From NCBI RefSeq assembly GCF_021568905.1, contig NZ_JAKGSB010000005.1, positions 1 through 64,000 on the forward strand: a stretch of 64,000 nucleotides of DNA, in the 5' to 3' direction. Below the pieces are notes generated by a model that was not told the DNA's origin, searched no databases, and was given only the letters and a program-made list of their open reading frames with translations. Positions within the stretch are counted from its first letter, which is position 1. Every line of letters starts with the position of its first letter. Positions 24,489 through 34,174 of the stretch are shown in pieces. The position numbers and the translations under genes are program-made. The stretch is from Zavarzinia marina. Lineage in GTDB: Bacteria > Pseudomonadota > Alphaproteobacteria > Zavarziniales > Zavarziniaceae.

Positions 24489-24908
24489 ATGCGCGTGATG
24501 GTGATCGTCAAGGCCACGGCGGACAGCGAGGCGGGCGTCATGCCCCCGACCGAACTGATGGAAGCCATGGGCCGTTTCAACGAGGCGCTGGTCGATGCCG
24601 GCGTCATGCTGGCCGGCGAAGGCCTGCACCCGTCTTCGCGCGGCAAGCGCGTGGTCTTCGAGGGCGAGGGCCGGGAGGTGGTCGACGGCCCCTTCGGCGC
24701 GGCCGAGGATCTGGTGGCCGGCTTCTGGCTGTGGCAGGTGAAGGACATGGACGAGGCGCTGGCCTGGGCGCGCCGCTGCCCCAATCCGATGCTCGGCCGG
24801 GGCGTCCTCGAAATCCGCCCGCTGTTCGAGATGGCGGATTTCGGCGACGCCATGACCCCCGAGATCGCCGCCCAAGAGGAACGCCTGCGCGAAAAGCTCG
24901 GGAGCTGA
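24489..24908 (+). CDS. YciI-related (DGPF domain) protein
   Basis: A 139-residue protein on the strand opposite to the urease genes, between ureG and ureF. It has the core pattern of YCII/DGPF proteins: [40 protein letters not shown] and [19 protein letters not shown] precedes the ATG. Function in this family is mostly unknown. Its place within the urease cluster is unusual and probably reflects insertion. Confidence 0.85.
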   Translation: MRVMVIVKATADSEAGVMPPTELMEAMGRFNEALVDAGVMLAGEGLHPSSRGKRVVFEGEGREVVDGPFGAAEDLVAGFWLWQVKDMDEALAWARRCPNPMLGRGVLEIRPLFEMADFGDAMTPEIAAQEERLREKLGS

Positions 24909-24925
24909 ACCTCAGGTTCGGAAAT

Positions 24926-25606
24926 TCAGGTCCTGAACAGGCGGGTGTATTGCGTCTCGTGGCGCATGGCGCAGATGTCGGAGACCAGGGTGGCGCCGCC
25001 CAGGTGATCGAAGGCATCGGCCGTGGGATCGAGGGCCAGCGCCCGTTCCGTCACCGCCTCGACCGTCGACATCAGATCGGCGATCGCCTTCTGCCCGTCG
25101 GTCTGGCCCAGCGGCACGAGGCGCTGCGCCGCCGACACCAGATTGGCGGCGAAGGCGTGGAGATAGGCGGTCAACGCCGGCGCCACGGGAATGCCATGCG
25201 CCGCCGCCAGGGCGCCGACCGCGACCGGATAGGCGACGTCGGCGGGCAGCGCCGCCTGCCCTTCGACGGGCCAGCTCGATTCCGAGATCAGGCGGAAGGC
25301 CGTGCCCTGGGCCATGGTCTCCACCCGCCGTTCCCGGGCCGGGGCATTGGCCCGCGCCAGATCGTTCAGCGCGGCCAGCCGCCCGGCGTCGCCGCCGGCA
25401 CCATGGGCATGGACGAAGATCACCGCATCGTTCCAGCCGCTGCCCGCTTCCAGCAGCCGGCTCAGCCAGTCCACCAGGGCGGCGCGGTCACGCACCCAGC
25501 CCATTTCCACCGCCCATTCGAGACCGTGGGAATGGCTGAAGGCGCCGACCGGATAGGACGGCGACAGCCAGGCCATCAGGCGATAGAGCGCACCCTCAGT
25601 GGTCAT
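24926..25606 (-). CDS. ureF: urease accessory protein UreF
   Basis: A 226-residue all-helical accessory factor that works with UreD and UreG as a nickel-insertion complex. Typical segments are [17 protein letters not shown] near the start, and the L-Q/L-G-Q-T-D-G region in the C-terminal third. The start lies 11 bp inside ureE. The upstream open frame that crosses the His-Asp repeat of ureE is a Met/Thr-rich artefact of that repeat. Confidence 0.94.
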   Translation of the reverse strand: MTTEGALYRLMAWLSPSYPVGAFSHSHGLEWAVEMGWVRDRAALVDWLSRLLEAGSGWNDAVIFVHAHGAGGDAGRLAALNDLARANAPARERRVETMAQGTAFRLISESSWPVEGQAALPADVAYPVAVGALAAAHGIPVAPALTAYLHAFAANLVSAAQRLVPLGQTDGQKAIADLMSTVEAVTERALALDPTADAFDHLGGATLVSDICAMRHETQYTRLFRT

Positions 25607-26198
25607 GCCCGCAGCCGGGGCCGTGGACGTGACCGTGGTCGTGGTCGTGATCATGATCATGGTCATGGTGGTGATCGTGCCCGTGATCATGGCCGCAGCA
25701 GGCGCCATGCCCGTGATCGTGGTCATGGTCATGGTCATGATCATGGCCATGATCATGATGGCCGTGGCCGCCGGCATAGGCCCCGCCCTCGGGATCGAAG
25801 GCGGCGTCGATCTTGGTCACCGTGGCGCCCAGACCGACCAGCATGTCCTCGATCACATGATCCGGGCGGATGCGCAGGGCGTCCGGCATGAGCTGGGTCG
25901 GCAGGTGACGGTTGCCCAGATGCCAGGCGATGCGGACCAGGTCGGCCCGGCTCTTGGCGGTGATTTCGACCAGCCGCTCCGGCGCCGCCAGCACCTTGAT
26001 CACGCCGCCGCCGTCGAGGGCCAGACCGTCGCCGTCGTTCAGCGGCACCAGTTCCGGCAGGTCCAGCAGGAATTGCTGGCGCCCGGCCGACAGCACCGCC
26101 CGGCGCCGCAGCCGGGCCTCGGAATCGAGCACCACCTCACCGACGACGGCGTCATCGGCGAAGGAGCCCCTGGGCAGGACGGCGGAAGCACGCTTCAT
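25596..26198 (-). CDS. ureE: urease accessory nickel-binding chaperone UreE
   Basis: A 200-residue UreE. The first 140 residues carry the two-domain UreE fold with L-L-D-L-P-E, D-G-D-G-L and W-H-L-G-N-R-H-L-P (metal-site His). The C-terminal 55 residues are almost wholly His, Asp and Gly, with more than 25 His and a few Cys ([14 protein letters not shown]). This is a large nickel-storage tail; the classic Klebsiella UreE tail has fewer His. The DNA of the tail (about 25599-25765) is a simple-sequence repeat liable to length change. Confidence 0.95.
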   Translation of the reverse strand: MKRASAVLPRGSFADDAVVGEVVLDSEARLRRRAVLSAGRQQFLLDLPELVPLNDGDGLALDGGGVIKVLAAPERLVEITAKSRADLVRIAWHLGNRHLPTQLMPDALRIRPDHVIEDMLVGLGATVTKIDAAFDPEGGAYAGGHGHHDHGHDHDHDHDHDHGHGACCGHDHGHDHHHDHDHDHDHDHGHVHGPGCGHDH

Positions 26199-26308
26199 GG
26201 TTTCGGATCCTCGAGGAAAAGCACATCCCCGTTCTTACGCCCCAAGGCGAAGAACGTCACGCCCCCTCGCCTCGCTTGCGGGGAGAGGGTGGGGTGAGGG
26301 GAAACCCC
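26199..26308. other. spacer between ureC and ureE with GC-rich hairpin sequence
   Basis: A 110-bp gap in the urease operon. It holds a C-rich run followed by a G-rich run (CCCTCGCC ... GGGGAGAGGG ... GAGGGG) that can fold into a hairpin, followed by the ureC stop. It may lower readthrough into ureEF. No gene is seen. Confidence 0.4.
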
Positions 26309-28021
<1,713 letters not shown>

Positions 28022-28022
28022 G

Positions 28023-28328
28023 TCAAAGCCCCCCCATCACCAGGCCGCGGAAGCCGACGGCGCGGCGCAGGCCCCGCATCGGGACCAGCGCGACCTCGCG
28101 GGTCTGGCCCGGCTCGAAGCGGACGGCGGTGCCCGCCGGAATGTCCAGGCGGTAACCATGGGCGGCCTTGCGGTCGAACGACAGGCCGGCGTTGGTTTCC
28201 GCGAAATGATAGTGGCTGCCGACCTGGACCGGCCGGTCGCCCGTGTTGGCGACCTCGAGGGTGATCGCCTCGGCGCCTTCGTTCAGCACGATCTCGCCCT
28301 CGGCGGGAATGATTTCACCGGGAATCAT
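28023..28328 (-). CDS. ureB: urease beta subunit
   Basis: A 101-residue urease beta subunit. It begins with I-P-G-E and has the family strand [15 protein letters not shown] and R-F-E-P-G-Q, all canonical. It is 10 bp after ureA and 1 bp before ureC, as in the usual three-subunit arrangement of separate gamma, beta and alpha chains. Confidence 0.97.
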   Translation of the reverse strand: MIPGEIIPAEGEIVLNEGAEAITLEVANTGDRPVQVGSHYHFAETNAGLSFDRKAAHGYRLDIPAGTAVRFEPGQTREVALVPMRGLRRAVGFRGLVMGGL

Positions 28329-28338
28329 CGGCGCCTCC

Positions 28339-28641
28339 TCAGCGGATCGGTTCGTGAACGGTGACCAGTTTGGTCCCGTCCGGGAAAGTGGCCTCGACCT
28401 GGACGTCGTGGATCATCTCGGCGATGCCGTCCATCACCTGATCGCGGCTGATCACCGTGGCACCCGCCGCCATCAGGTCCGCGACCGAGCGCCCGTCCCT
28501 TGCCCCTTCGACGACGAAATCGGTGATCAGCGCCACCGCTTCCGGGTAGTTCAGCTTCACGCCCCGCTCCAGACGCTTGCGCGCCACCATCGCCGCCATG
28601 GCGATCAGCAGCTTGTCCTTCTCACGCGGTGAAAGATTCAT
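28339..28641 (-). CDS. ureA: urease gamma subunit
   Basis: A 100-residue urease gamma subunit with [11 protein letters not shown] at the start, [18 protein letters not shown] and the C-terminal T-V-H-E-P-I-R. It begins the ureABC set. Its upstream 252 bp hold a REP-like element and two structured direct repeats rather than a gene. Confidence 0.97.
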   Translation of the reverse strand: MNLSPREKDKLLIAMAAMVARKRLERGVKLNYPEAVALITDFVVEGARDGRSVADLMAAGATVISRDQVMDGIAEMIHDVQVEATFPDGTKLVTVHEPIR

Positions 28642-28658
28642 GGTTCGGTCCCTCAGAC

Positions 28659-28691
28659 GCCGGGCGGCAGCATCCGCCGCCTTGGCTCGCT
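28659..28691. repeat. 33-bp hairpin direct repeat, unit 1
   Basis: First of two 33-bp direct repeats (28 of 33 positions identical) upstream of ureA. Each unit has the layout GCCGGG-stem-ATCC-stem-TTGGCTCGCT. Here the stem arms are GGCAGC and GCCGCC, with one mismatch. The second unit lies 55 bp away. Confidence 0.6.
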
Positions 28692-28713
28692 GGTTTATTG
28701 TTTGCCCTCAAGT

Positions 28714-28746
28714 GCCGGGTGGTCGCATCCGCGACCTTGGCTCGCT
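28714..28746. repeat. 33-bp hairpin direct repeat, unit 2
   Basis: Second unit of the pair. Its arms GGTCGC and GCGACC around ATCC pair perfectly. Four of the five differences from unit 1 fall in the arms, and the two arms have changed together, so the folded form may matter. Confidence 0.6.
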
Positions 28747-28798
28747 TCGCTAAAGCTCCGCGGGGCCTCAATGGCCCGGTTGGAGTTGGTTCTAAAGT

Positions 28799-28877
28799 CG
28801 TCATCCCGGCGCAGGCCGGGATCTTTCGACCAGATGGCCCTTTCCGGCGGAAGGTCCCGGCCTGCGCCGGGGCGACG
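28799..28877. repeat. REP-like inverted repeat, copy B
   Basis: A 79-bp copy of the dispersed element, between ureD and ureA. The arms are CGTCATCCCGGCGCAGGCCG and CGGCCTGCGCCGGGGCGACG. Compared with copy A, both arms carry the matching change (GCGAAGG to GCGCAGG and CCTTCGC to CCTGCGC), which keeps the pairing. Confidence 0.85.
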
Positions 28878-28893
28878 AGAAAAACGCCGGTAA

Positions 28894-29778
28894 TCATATC
28901 TGCCATACTCTCGGCACCGGGCGGCCGTCGCGCAAGGGGGCCAGCGCCGCGAGTACCATGGGGCGGAGATGCGCGCCGGTTTCGGCGAGCAGGCGGATGA
29001 TCAGCATATCGTCGTCGGCGCTGGCACCCCAGAGGGCAAAGTGACCGAGGGCATTACGCACTTCTCCCAGCCGGTCGCCGGCCCCCGGCGCGACATGGAC
29101 GATGCTGGCCGTCGCCACCATGCCCTGGCCGGTCGCCCTCGCCGCGAGTGTTTCCTGCATGTCGCCCGAAAGCGCGAAGACGTCGGCATAGAGCAGGCGG
29201 CCGTCGCGGCGGATGCGCCAGGCGTCGCGGAATTGGCCGCCGCGCACCACCTCGCCCCGCGCCGTCCGCCCGAACACCACCTGTTCGAGGCCGGTGAAGA
29301 CCGCGTCGCCCGCGACCGCGACCTCCAGATCACGCTGCAGGGCGGCGCCGTCGAACAGGATCGTTTCCTGCGGCAGCCATTCGGCCCGTGCCCCGGCGCC
29401 GACCGTGAGCCGGGTCGAGAGCCGGGCCGGCACCGGGCCCATGGCGCGATAGGCGCGCTCCGCCGCCTGCGAGGCGACGGTGGCCGCCGTGCCCGCGCCC
29501 CATTCGATGCTGGTGGCGATCCGGTCGCCGTCGGTCAGGCCGCCGGACGTGTTGAGGGTGACGGCGGTCGAGAACGCGCCCGCTTCCCGCTTCGGAAACC
29601 GGGCCTTGGCGCAGCCCTGCTGATAGAGATGATCGAGAACCGTCAGGTCGCCCCGGCGCCGAAAACGGATATCGAGGGCACCCTCCGCCCGGGCGAGGCC
29701 CGGAGGGAACGGCGCGGGTTCCGCGATCTTCGGCGTCTCGTCCTCAGACCATGACGTGGCGGCGAACCTCGGCTTCAT
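28894..29778 (-). CDS. ureD: urease accessory protein UreD
   Basis: A UreD/UreH scaffold of about 294 residues that binds apo-urease with UreF and UreG. Typical segments are L-Y-Q-Q-G-C-A-K-A-R-F-P, T-L-N-T-S-G-G-L-T-D-G-D, A-A-E-R-A-Y-R, L-P-Q-E-T-I-L-F-D-G and V-F-G-R-T-A-R-G-E. The start at 29778 overlaps the end of urtE by 35 bp. The true start could be slightly downstream, because the first 30 residues are not family-like. The gene ties urea uptake genes to the urease genes. Confidence 0.93.
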   Translation of the reverse strand: MKPRFAATSWSEDETPKIAEPAPFPPGLARAEGALDIRFRRRGDLTVLDHLYQQGCAKARFPKREAGAFSTAVTLNTSGGLTDGDRIATSIEWGAGTAATVASQAAERAYRAMGPVPARLSTRLTVGAGARAEWLPQETILFDGAALQRDLEVAVAGDAVFTGLEQVVFGRTARGEVVRGGQFRDAWRIRRDGRLLYADVFALSGDMQETLAARATGQGMVATASIVHVAPGAGDRLGEVRNALGHFALWGASADDDMLIIRLLAETGAHLRPMVLAALAPLRDGRPVPRVWQI

Positions 29779-30439
29779 CCAACTGGTCCTTGAGCCCCGA
29801 CAGGACCACCTCGCCCCGGTCCATGACCGCGAGCGTCTGACCGAGTTCATGGGCGAAATCGAAATACTGCTCGACCAGAAGGATGGCCATTTCGCCCCGG
29901 TCCCGCAACAGTTCGATGACCTTGCCGATATCCTTGATGATGGAGGGCTGAATGCCTTCCGTCGGCTCGTCGAGGACCAGAAGCCGGGGTTTCATGACGA
30001 GCGCGCGGCCGATCGCCAATTGCTGCTGCTGGCCGCCCGACAGATCGCCGCCGCGCCGGCGCAGCATGGACTTCAGCACCGGGAACAGGTCGAAGATCTC
30101 GTCCGGCACCTTGCGCTCGGATCGCGGCAGCACGGCGAAGCCGGTCTCCAGGTTCTCGCGCACCGTCAGCAGGGGGAAGATGTCGCGGCCCTGGGGGACA
30201 TAGCCGATGCCGCGGCGCGCGCGCTCGAACGGCTTCAGATGGGTGATGTCGTCGCCTTCCCACATGATCCTGCCGCGCTTCACCGGCTGATTGCCGGTGA
30301 TGGCGCGCAGCATGGAGGTCTTGCCGACGCCGTTGCGGCCGAGGAGGCAGGTGACCTTGCCGACCTCGGCTTCGAGGGAGACGGAGCGCAGCGCCTGGGC
30401 GGCGCCGTAGAAGAGGTCGATCTTTTCGACAGACAGCAT
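29744..30439 (-). CDS. urtE: urea ABC transporter ATP-binding protein UrtE
   Basis: A 231-residue ABC ATPase of the branched-chain amino acid/urea type (LivF-like). Walker A G-R-N-G-V-G-K-T is near 38-45, signature L-S-G-G-Q-Q-Q-Q-L-A near 137, Walker B L-L-V-L-D-E-P-T-E-G-I-Q-P near 157. The stretch G-R-D-I-F-P-L-L-T-V-R-E-N is typical of UrtE. The ATG was chosen to match the family N-terminus (M-L-x-V-x-x-I-D-x-F-Y-G). Confidence 0.94.
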   Translation of the reverse strand: MLSVEKIDLFYGAAQALRSVSLEAEVGKVTCLLGRNGVGKTSMLRAITGNQPVKRGRIMWEGDDITHLKPFERARRGIGYVPQGRDIFPLLTVRENLETGFAVLPRSERKVPDEIFDLFPVLKSMLRRRGGDLSGGQQQQLAIGRALVMKPRLLVLDEPTEGIQPSIIKDIGKVIELLRDRGEMAILLVEQYFDFAHELGQTLAVMDRGEVVLSGLKDQLDEAEVRRHVMV

Positions 30440-30450
30440 GACCGCGCCCC

Positions 30451-31209
30451 TCAGCGACCGAGATAGACTTCGATGACCCGCTCGTTGGCCTGCACCTGAT
30501 CGAGCGGACCTTCCGCCAGCACCGAGCCTTCGTGCAGCACCGTGACCTTGACGCCCAGCGCCTTCACGAAGGTCATGTCGTGTTCGACGACGACGACGGA
30601 ATGGGTCTTGTTGATTTCGACCAGCAGTTCGGCCGTCTCCTCGGTCTCGGCGTCGGTCATGCCGGCGACCGGTTCGTCGACCAGGAGGAGGGCGGGTTCC
30701 TGCGCCATCAGCATGCCGATCTCCAGCCATTGCTTCTGGCCGTGGGAGAGATCGCCCGCCATGCGGTCGACGGCTTCCGTCAGCTTGGTCAAGACCAGAA
30801 GCTCGTCGATCCGCTCCTTCTCCTTCGCCGTCTCCCTGGCGAAGAGCACCGCGAAGGGTTTGCGCAGGCCCGCCAGGGCCAGCTGCAGATTGTCGCGCAC
30901 CGTATGGCTTTCGAACACGGTGGGCTTCTGGAACTTGCGCCCGATGCCCAATTGGGCGATCGCCGCCTCGTCCATCTTGGTCAGGTCGACGTCGCCGTTG
31001 AAGGCGACGGTGCCGACGTCGGGCCGGGTCTTGCCGGTGATGACGTCCATCATCGTGGTCTTGCCGGCGCCGTTCGGGCCGATGATGGCCCGCATCTCGC
31101 CCGGCGCGATCACCAGGGAGAGATCGTTGAGCGCGCGGAAGCCGTCGAAGGTGACGGTGACGCCGTCGACATAGAGGATGGGCTTCGGGGAAATGTCGCC
31201 GATCAGCAT
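30451..31209 (-). CDS. urtD: urea ABC transporter ATP-binding protein UrtD
   Basis: A 252-residue LivG-like ATPase. Walker A G-P-N-G-A-G-K-T-T is near 48-56, then G-R-K-F-Q-K-P-T-V-F, the UrtD signature L-S-H-G-Q-K-Q-W-L-E-I-G-M-L (His replacing the first Gly of LSGGQ) and Walker B L-L-L-V-D-E-P-V-A-G-M-T-D. The LSHGQ form is diagnostic for UrtD. An 11-bp gap leads to urtE. Confidence 0.95.
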   Translation of the reverse strand: MLIGDISPKPILYVDGVTVTFDGFRALNDLSLVIAPGEMRAIIGPNGAGKTTMMDVITGKTRPDVGTVAFNGDVDLTKMDEAAIAQLGIGRKFQKPTVFESHTVRDNLQLALAGLRKPFAVLFARETAKEKERIDELLVLTKLTEAVDRMAGDLSHGQKQWLEIGMLMAQEPALLLVDEPVAGMTDAETEETAELLVEINKTHSVVVVEHDMTFVKALGVKVTVLHEGSVLAEGPLDQVQANERVIEVYLGR

Positions 31210-31219
31210 GGGATGTCTC

Positions 31220-32392
31220 CTATTCCCCCGCGCCCTTGGGCGCATCCGCCGACGGCGGCGCATCCGGCGCCTTTTCGGCGACCGCGTTCTGGGCCCTTCG
31301 GTTGCGCGCCATCTCGAGAAGCTGCGGCACGGTGCCGAGAATGCCCTTCGGCATCAGGAGCGTGACGAAGACGAAGAGACCGCCGAGCGCGAAGAGCCAG
31401 AGATCCGGCAGCCAGCCGGTGAACAGGGTCTTGCCCAGGTTGACCACGATGGCGCCGATGGCGGCCCCGACCAGGGTGCCGCGCCCGCCGACCGCGACCC
31501 AGACCACCGCCTCGATCGAATTCTGCGGCGCGAATTCGCCCGGGTTGATGATGCCGACCTGGGGCACATAGAGGGCCCCGGCCAGCCCGGCCATGATGCC
31601 GGACAGGGTGAAGGCCGCGACCTTGTAGCCCTCCACCCGATAGCCCATGAAACGCGTCCGGCTCTCGGCGTCGCGAATGGCGATCAGCACCTTGCCGAAG
31701 CGCGACAGGGTGATCCAGCGGCACAGCAGATAGCAGGCGGCGAGCAGGATGCCGGACGAAACGAAGAGCGTCACGCGCATGCCGTCGGTCTGCAGGTTGA
31801 AGCCGAGCAGGTCCTTGAAGTCGGTCAGGCCGTTGTTGCCGCCGAAGCCCATGTCGTTCCTGAAGAAGGCGAGCAGCAGGGCATAGGTCATGGCCTGGGT
31901 GATGATCGACAGATAGACGCCGGTCACCCGCGAACGGAACGCCAGATAGCCGAAGACGAAGGCGAGCAGCGCCGGCACCAGCGCGACCATGAACATGGCG
32001 AAGAAGAAATTGTCGAAGCCGAGCCAGTACCAGGGCAGTTCCTTCCAGTTCAGGAACACCATGAAATCCGGCAGGATCGGATCGCCATAGACGCCGCGCG
32101 GGCCGATCTGGCGCATCAGATACATGCCCATGGCATAGCCGCCGAGGGCGAAGAAGGCGCCATGCCCGAGCGAGAGGATGCCGACGTAACCCCAGACGAG
32201 GTCGATCGACAGCGCCAGGATCGCATAGCACAGATATTTGCCCATCAGCGCCACCGCGTAGGTGGGCACGTGGAAGGCGGAATCCGGCGTCGTCGCCAGG
32301 TTCAGCACCGCGACCAGCGCCAGGACGCCGAACAGGATGCCGAGGAACCAGAGCGTGAGCCGGTCGTTGCCGAAGATACGCTTCGTGATCAT
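31220..32392 (-). CDS. urtC: urea ABC transporter permease UrtC
   Basis: A 390-residue inner-membrane permease of the LivM type with about 10 hydrophobic segments. Family landmarks are W-G-Y-V-G-I-L-S-L-G-H-G-A-F-F-A-L-G-G-Y-A in the second third of the N-terminal half, N-N-G-L-T-D-F, and R-D-A-E-S-R-T-R-F-M-G-Y. It is longer than amino acid LivM because of the insert around D-F-M-V-F-L-N-W-K-E-L-P-W, as usual for UrtC. It overlaps urtB by 4 bp. Confidence 0.95.
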   Translation of the reverse strand: MITKRIFGNDRLTLWFLGILFGVLALVAVLNLATTPDSAFHVPTYAVALMGKYLCYAILALSIDLVWGYVGILSLGHGAFFALGGYAMGMYLMRQIGPRGVYGDPILPDFMVFLNWKELPWYWLGFDNFFFAMFMVALVPALLAFVFGYLAFRSRVTGVYLSIITQAMTYALLLAFFRNDMGFGGNNGLTDFKDLLGFNLQTDGMRVTLFVSSGILLAACYLLCRWITLSRFGKVLIAIRDAESRTRFMGYRVEGYKVAAFTLSGIMAGLAGALYVPQVGIINPGEFAPQNSIEAVVWVAVGGRGTLVGAAIGAIVVNLGKTLFTGWLPDLWLFALGGLFVFVTLLMPKGILGTVPQLLEMARNRRAQNAVAEKAPDAPPSADAPKGAGE

Positions 32393-34026
32393 CTCTCGAC
32401 CGCCCTGCCTTTCTGGGGGAACAGCCCGCGCGGCTTGCGCTGGATGAAGAGGACCAGGGCGACCAGCACGATGATCTTGCCGAGGACGGCGCCCGCGACC
32501 GGCTCCAGCAGCTTGTTGGTGATGCCGAGGGTGAGGGCGCCGACGAGCGTACCCCAGAGGTTACCCACGCCGCCGAACACCACCACCATGAAGCTGTCGA
32601 TGATGTAGCCCTGGCCGAGGTTGGGGCTGACGTTGTCGATCTGCGACAGCGCCACGCCCGCGATGCCGGCGACGCCGGAGCCGAGGCCGAAGGTCAGGCT
32701 GTCCACCCAATTGGTGCGGATGCCCATGGAACCGGCCATGCGCCGGTTCTGGGTGACGGCGCGCATCTGCAGGCCGAAGGCGGTGCGCCTCAGCACCACC
32801 ATCAGGATCGCCAGCACGACGAAGGCGAAGACGATGATCCACATGCGGTTGTAGGTCAGCGTCAGCCCGCCGAGATCGAAGGCGCCCGACATCCAGGAGG
32901 GATTGCCGACCTCGCGATTGGTCGGCCCGAAGATCGTCCGCACCGCCTGCTGCAGCACGAGGGACAGGCCGAAGGTGGCGAGCAGGGTTTCGAGCGGGCG
33001 GCCGTAGAGAAAGCGGATGATGCCGCGTTCGATGGCGACGCCGACGGCGCCCGCGACCAGAAAGGCCAGCGGCAATGCGATCGCCAGCGAATAGTCGAAC
33101 AGGAAGGGCGCCGAATTGCGGATCACCTCCTGCACCATGAAGGTCGTATAGGCGCCGATCATCACCATTTCGCCATGCGCCATGTTGATCACGCCCATCA
33201 CGCCGAAGGTGATGGCGAGGCCGATCGCCGCGAGAAGGAGGACGGAGCCGAGCGAGATGCCGTAATAGACGCTCTGCACCCCCGACCAGATGGCGAGACT
33301 GCTCTCGATCGCGTCCTGGGCCGAGGAGATCGCCTCGGCCATGGCCGGCGTCGGCTCGGGCACGCCGACCAGGGTCGCCAGGGCATCCTGATTGCCCATG
33401 TCGGCGATCACGTCGATCGCTTCGAGCTTGGCCGTCTCGTCGGCGTCGCCATAGAGGGTGAGCGCGGCGAGAGCCTGCTGCAGGGCGCGCTTGACCTTGC
33501 CGTCCTGTTCCGTCTCGAGCGCGCTCCTGACCAGCGGCAGGGACGCCTGGTCGCGCGACTTGAAGACCGAAAGAGCGGCGTCGTAACGCTTGCCGGCATC
33601 GGCGCTCATCAGGGTGAGCTGGCCGAGGGCGGCGTCGACCGCGCGGCGGATCCGGTTGTTGGCGCGCACCGCCTTGGCGCCCGCCGGCTCGCCGTCGAGG
33701 GCGGCGCCGGTGAGGGCGTCGTGCCAGGTGCCGGCCGCGTCCTCGAAGACGATGGCATCGCCGGCGACATGGAGCCGGCGGTCGCCGAGGGCCGAAAGAA
33801 TGTCGATCGCCTGGGGATGGCCGCTGGCGGCCAGATCGGCGATGCCCTTCTCGATGTCGTCGTAGGATTTGGACGCGAACAGCGCCAGCGCGTCACCGGC
33901 GGCGTCGGCCCGCGCGGCGGGTGCCGCGGCCATGAGGCCCGCGAGCACGAAGGCGGCCGCCATGACGGCCGCGAGGACCGGGGCGGCGAGCGGCCGCAGG
34001 CAGCGAAGGAAAAGCGAACGCATCAT
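32389..34026 (-). CDS. urtB: urea ABC transporter permease UrtB
   Basis: A 545-residue protein. A signal peptide (about 1-40, ending A-R-A-D-A) is followed by a periplasmic region to about 230 with degenerate HEAT-like helical repeats, then a LivH-type permease with about eight membrane segments, including M-G-V-I-N-M-A-H-G-E-M-V-M-I-G-A-Y. The long periplasmic N-terminus distinguishes UrtB from ordinary LivH. Two adjacent ATG codons (34026 and 34023) are both possible starts. Confidence 0.94.
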   Translation of the reverse strand: MMRSLFLRCLRPLAAPVLAAVMAAAFVLAGLMAAAPAARADAAGDALALFASKSYDDIEKGIADLAASGHPQAIDILSALGDRRLHVAGDAIVFEDAAGTWHDALTGAALDGEPAGAKAVRANNRIRRAVDAALGQLTLMSADAGKRYDAALSVFKSRDQASLPLVRSALETEQDGKVKRALQQALAALTLYGDADETAKLEAIDVIADMGNQDALATLVGVPEPTPAMAEAISSAQDAIESSLAIWSGVQSVYYGISLGSVLLLAAIGLAITFGVMGVINMAHGEMVMIGAYTTFMVQEVIRNSAPFLFDYSLAIALPLAFLVAGAVGVAIERGIIRFLYGRPLETLLATFGLSLVLQQAVRTIFGPTNREVGNPSWMSGAFDLGGLTLTYNRMWIIVFAFVVLAILMVVLRRTAFGLQMRAVTQNRRMAGSMGIRTNWVDSLTFGLGSGVAGIAGVALSQIDNVSPNLGQGYIIDSFMVVVFGGVGNLWGTLVGALTLGITNKLLEPVAGAVLGKIIVLVALVLFIQRKPRGLFPQKGRAVER

Positions 34027-34070
34027 GGGGTGAGCGCCTCTCGCAGGGTGCGCAATTCCGGTTGATCCCG

Positions 34071-34102
34071 AAAAAACACCCGGGCGGACGATGCCGCCCG
34101 GG
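34071..34102 (-). terminator. intrinsic terminator between urtA and urtB
   Basis: Read on the minus strand, a perfect 9-bp stem CCCGGGCGG / CCGCCCGGG with a 6-nt loop is followed by G-T-G-T and then a run of six T. It lies 73 bp after the urtA stop and before urtB. It should stop most transcripts after the binding-protein gene and let a fraction read into urtBCDE. Confidence 0.8.
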
Positions 34103-34174
34103 CTTGCAAGTCGAGGGAGGAGACCAGAAGGAATGGATGACCGGCCATGGAACGCGGCCGGTCACCCGCGGGCA

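Noticed and set aside
25599-26297. Open frames of Val/Met/Ile or Met/Thr repeats across the ureE tail
   Set aside because: They are other-frame readings of the His-Asp codon repeat and have no independent support.
26199-26308. Small gene between ureC and ureE
   Set aside because: No start with a ribosome site and no coding pattern. The sequence is mostly C-rich and G-rich runs.
28659-28746. CRISPR-like repeat-spacer array
   Set aside because: Only two units with differing stems, one spacer-like gap of 22 bp and no cas genes.
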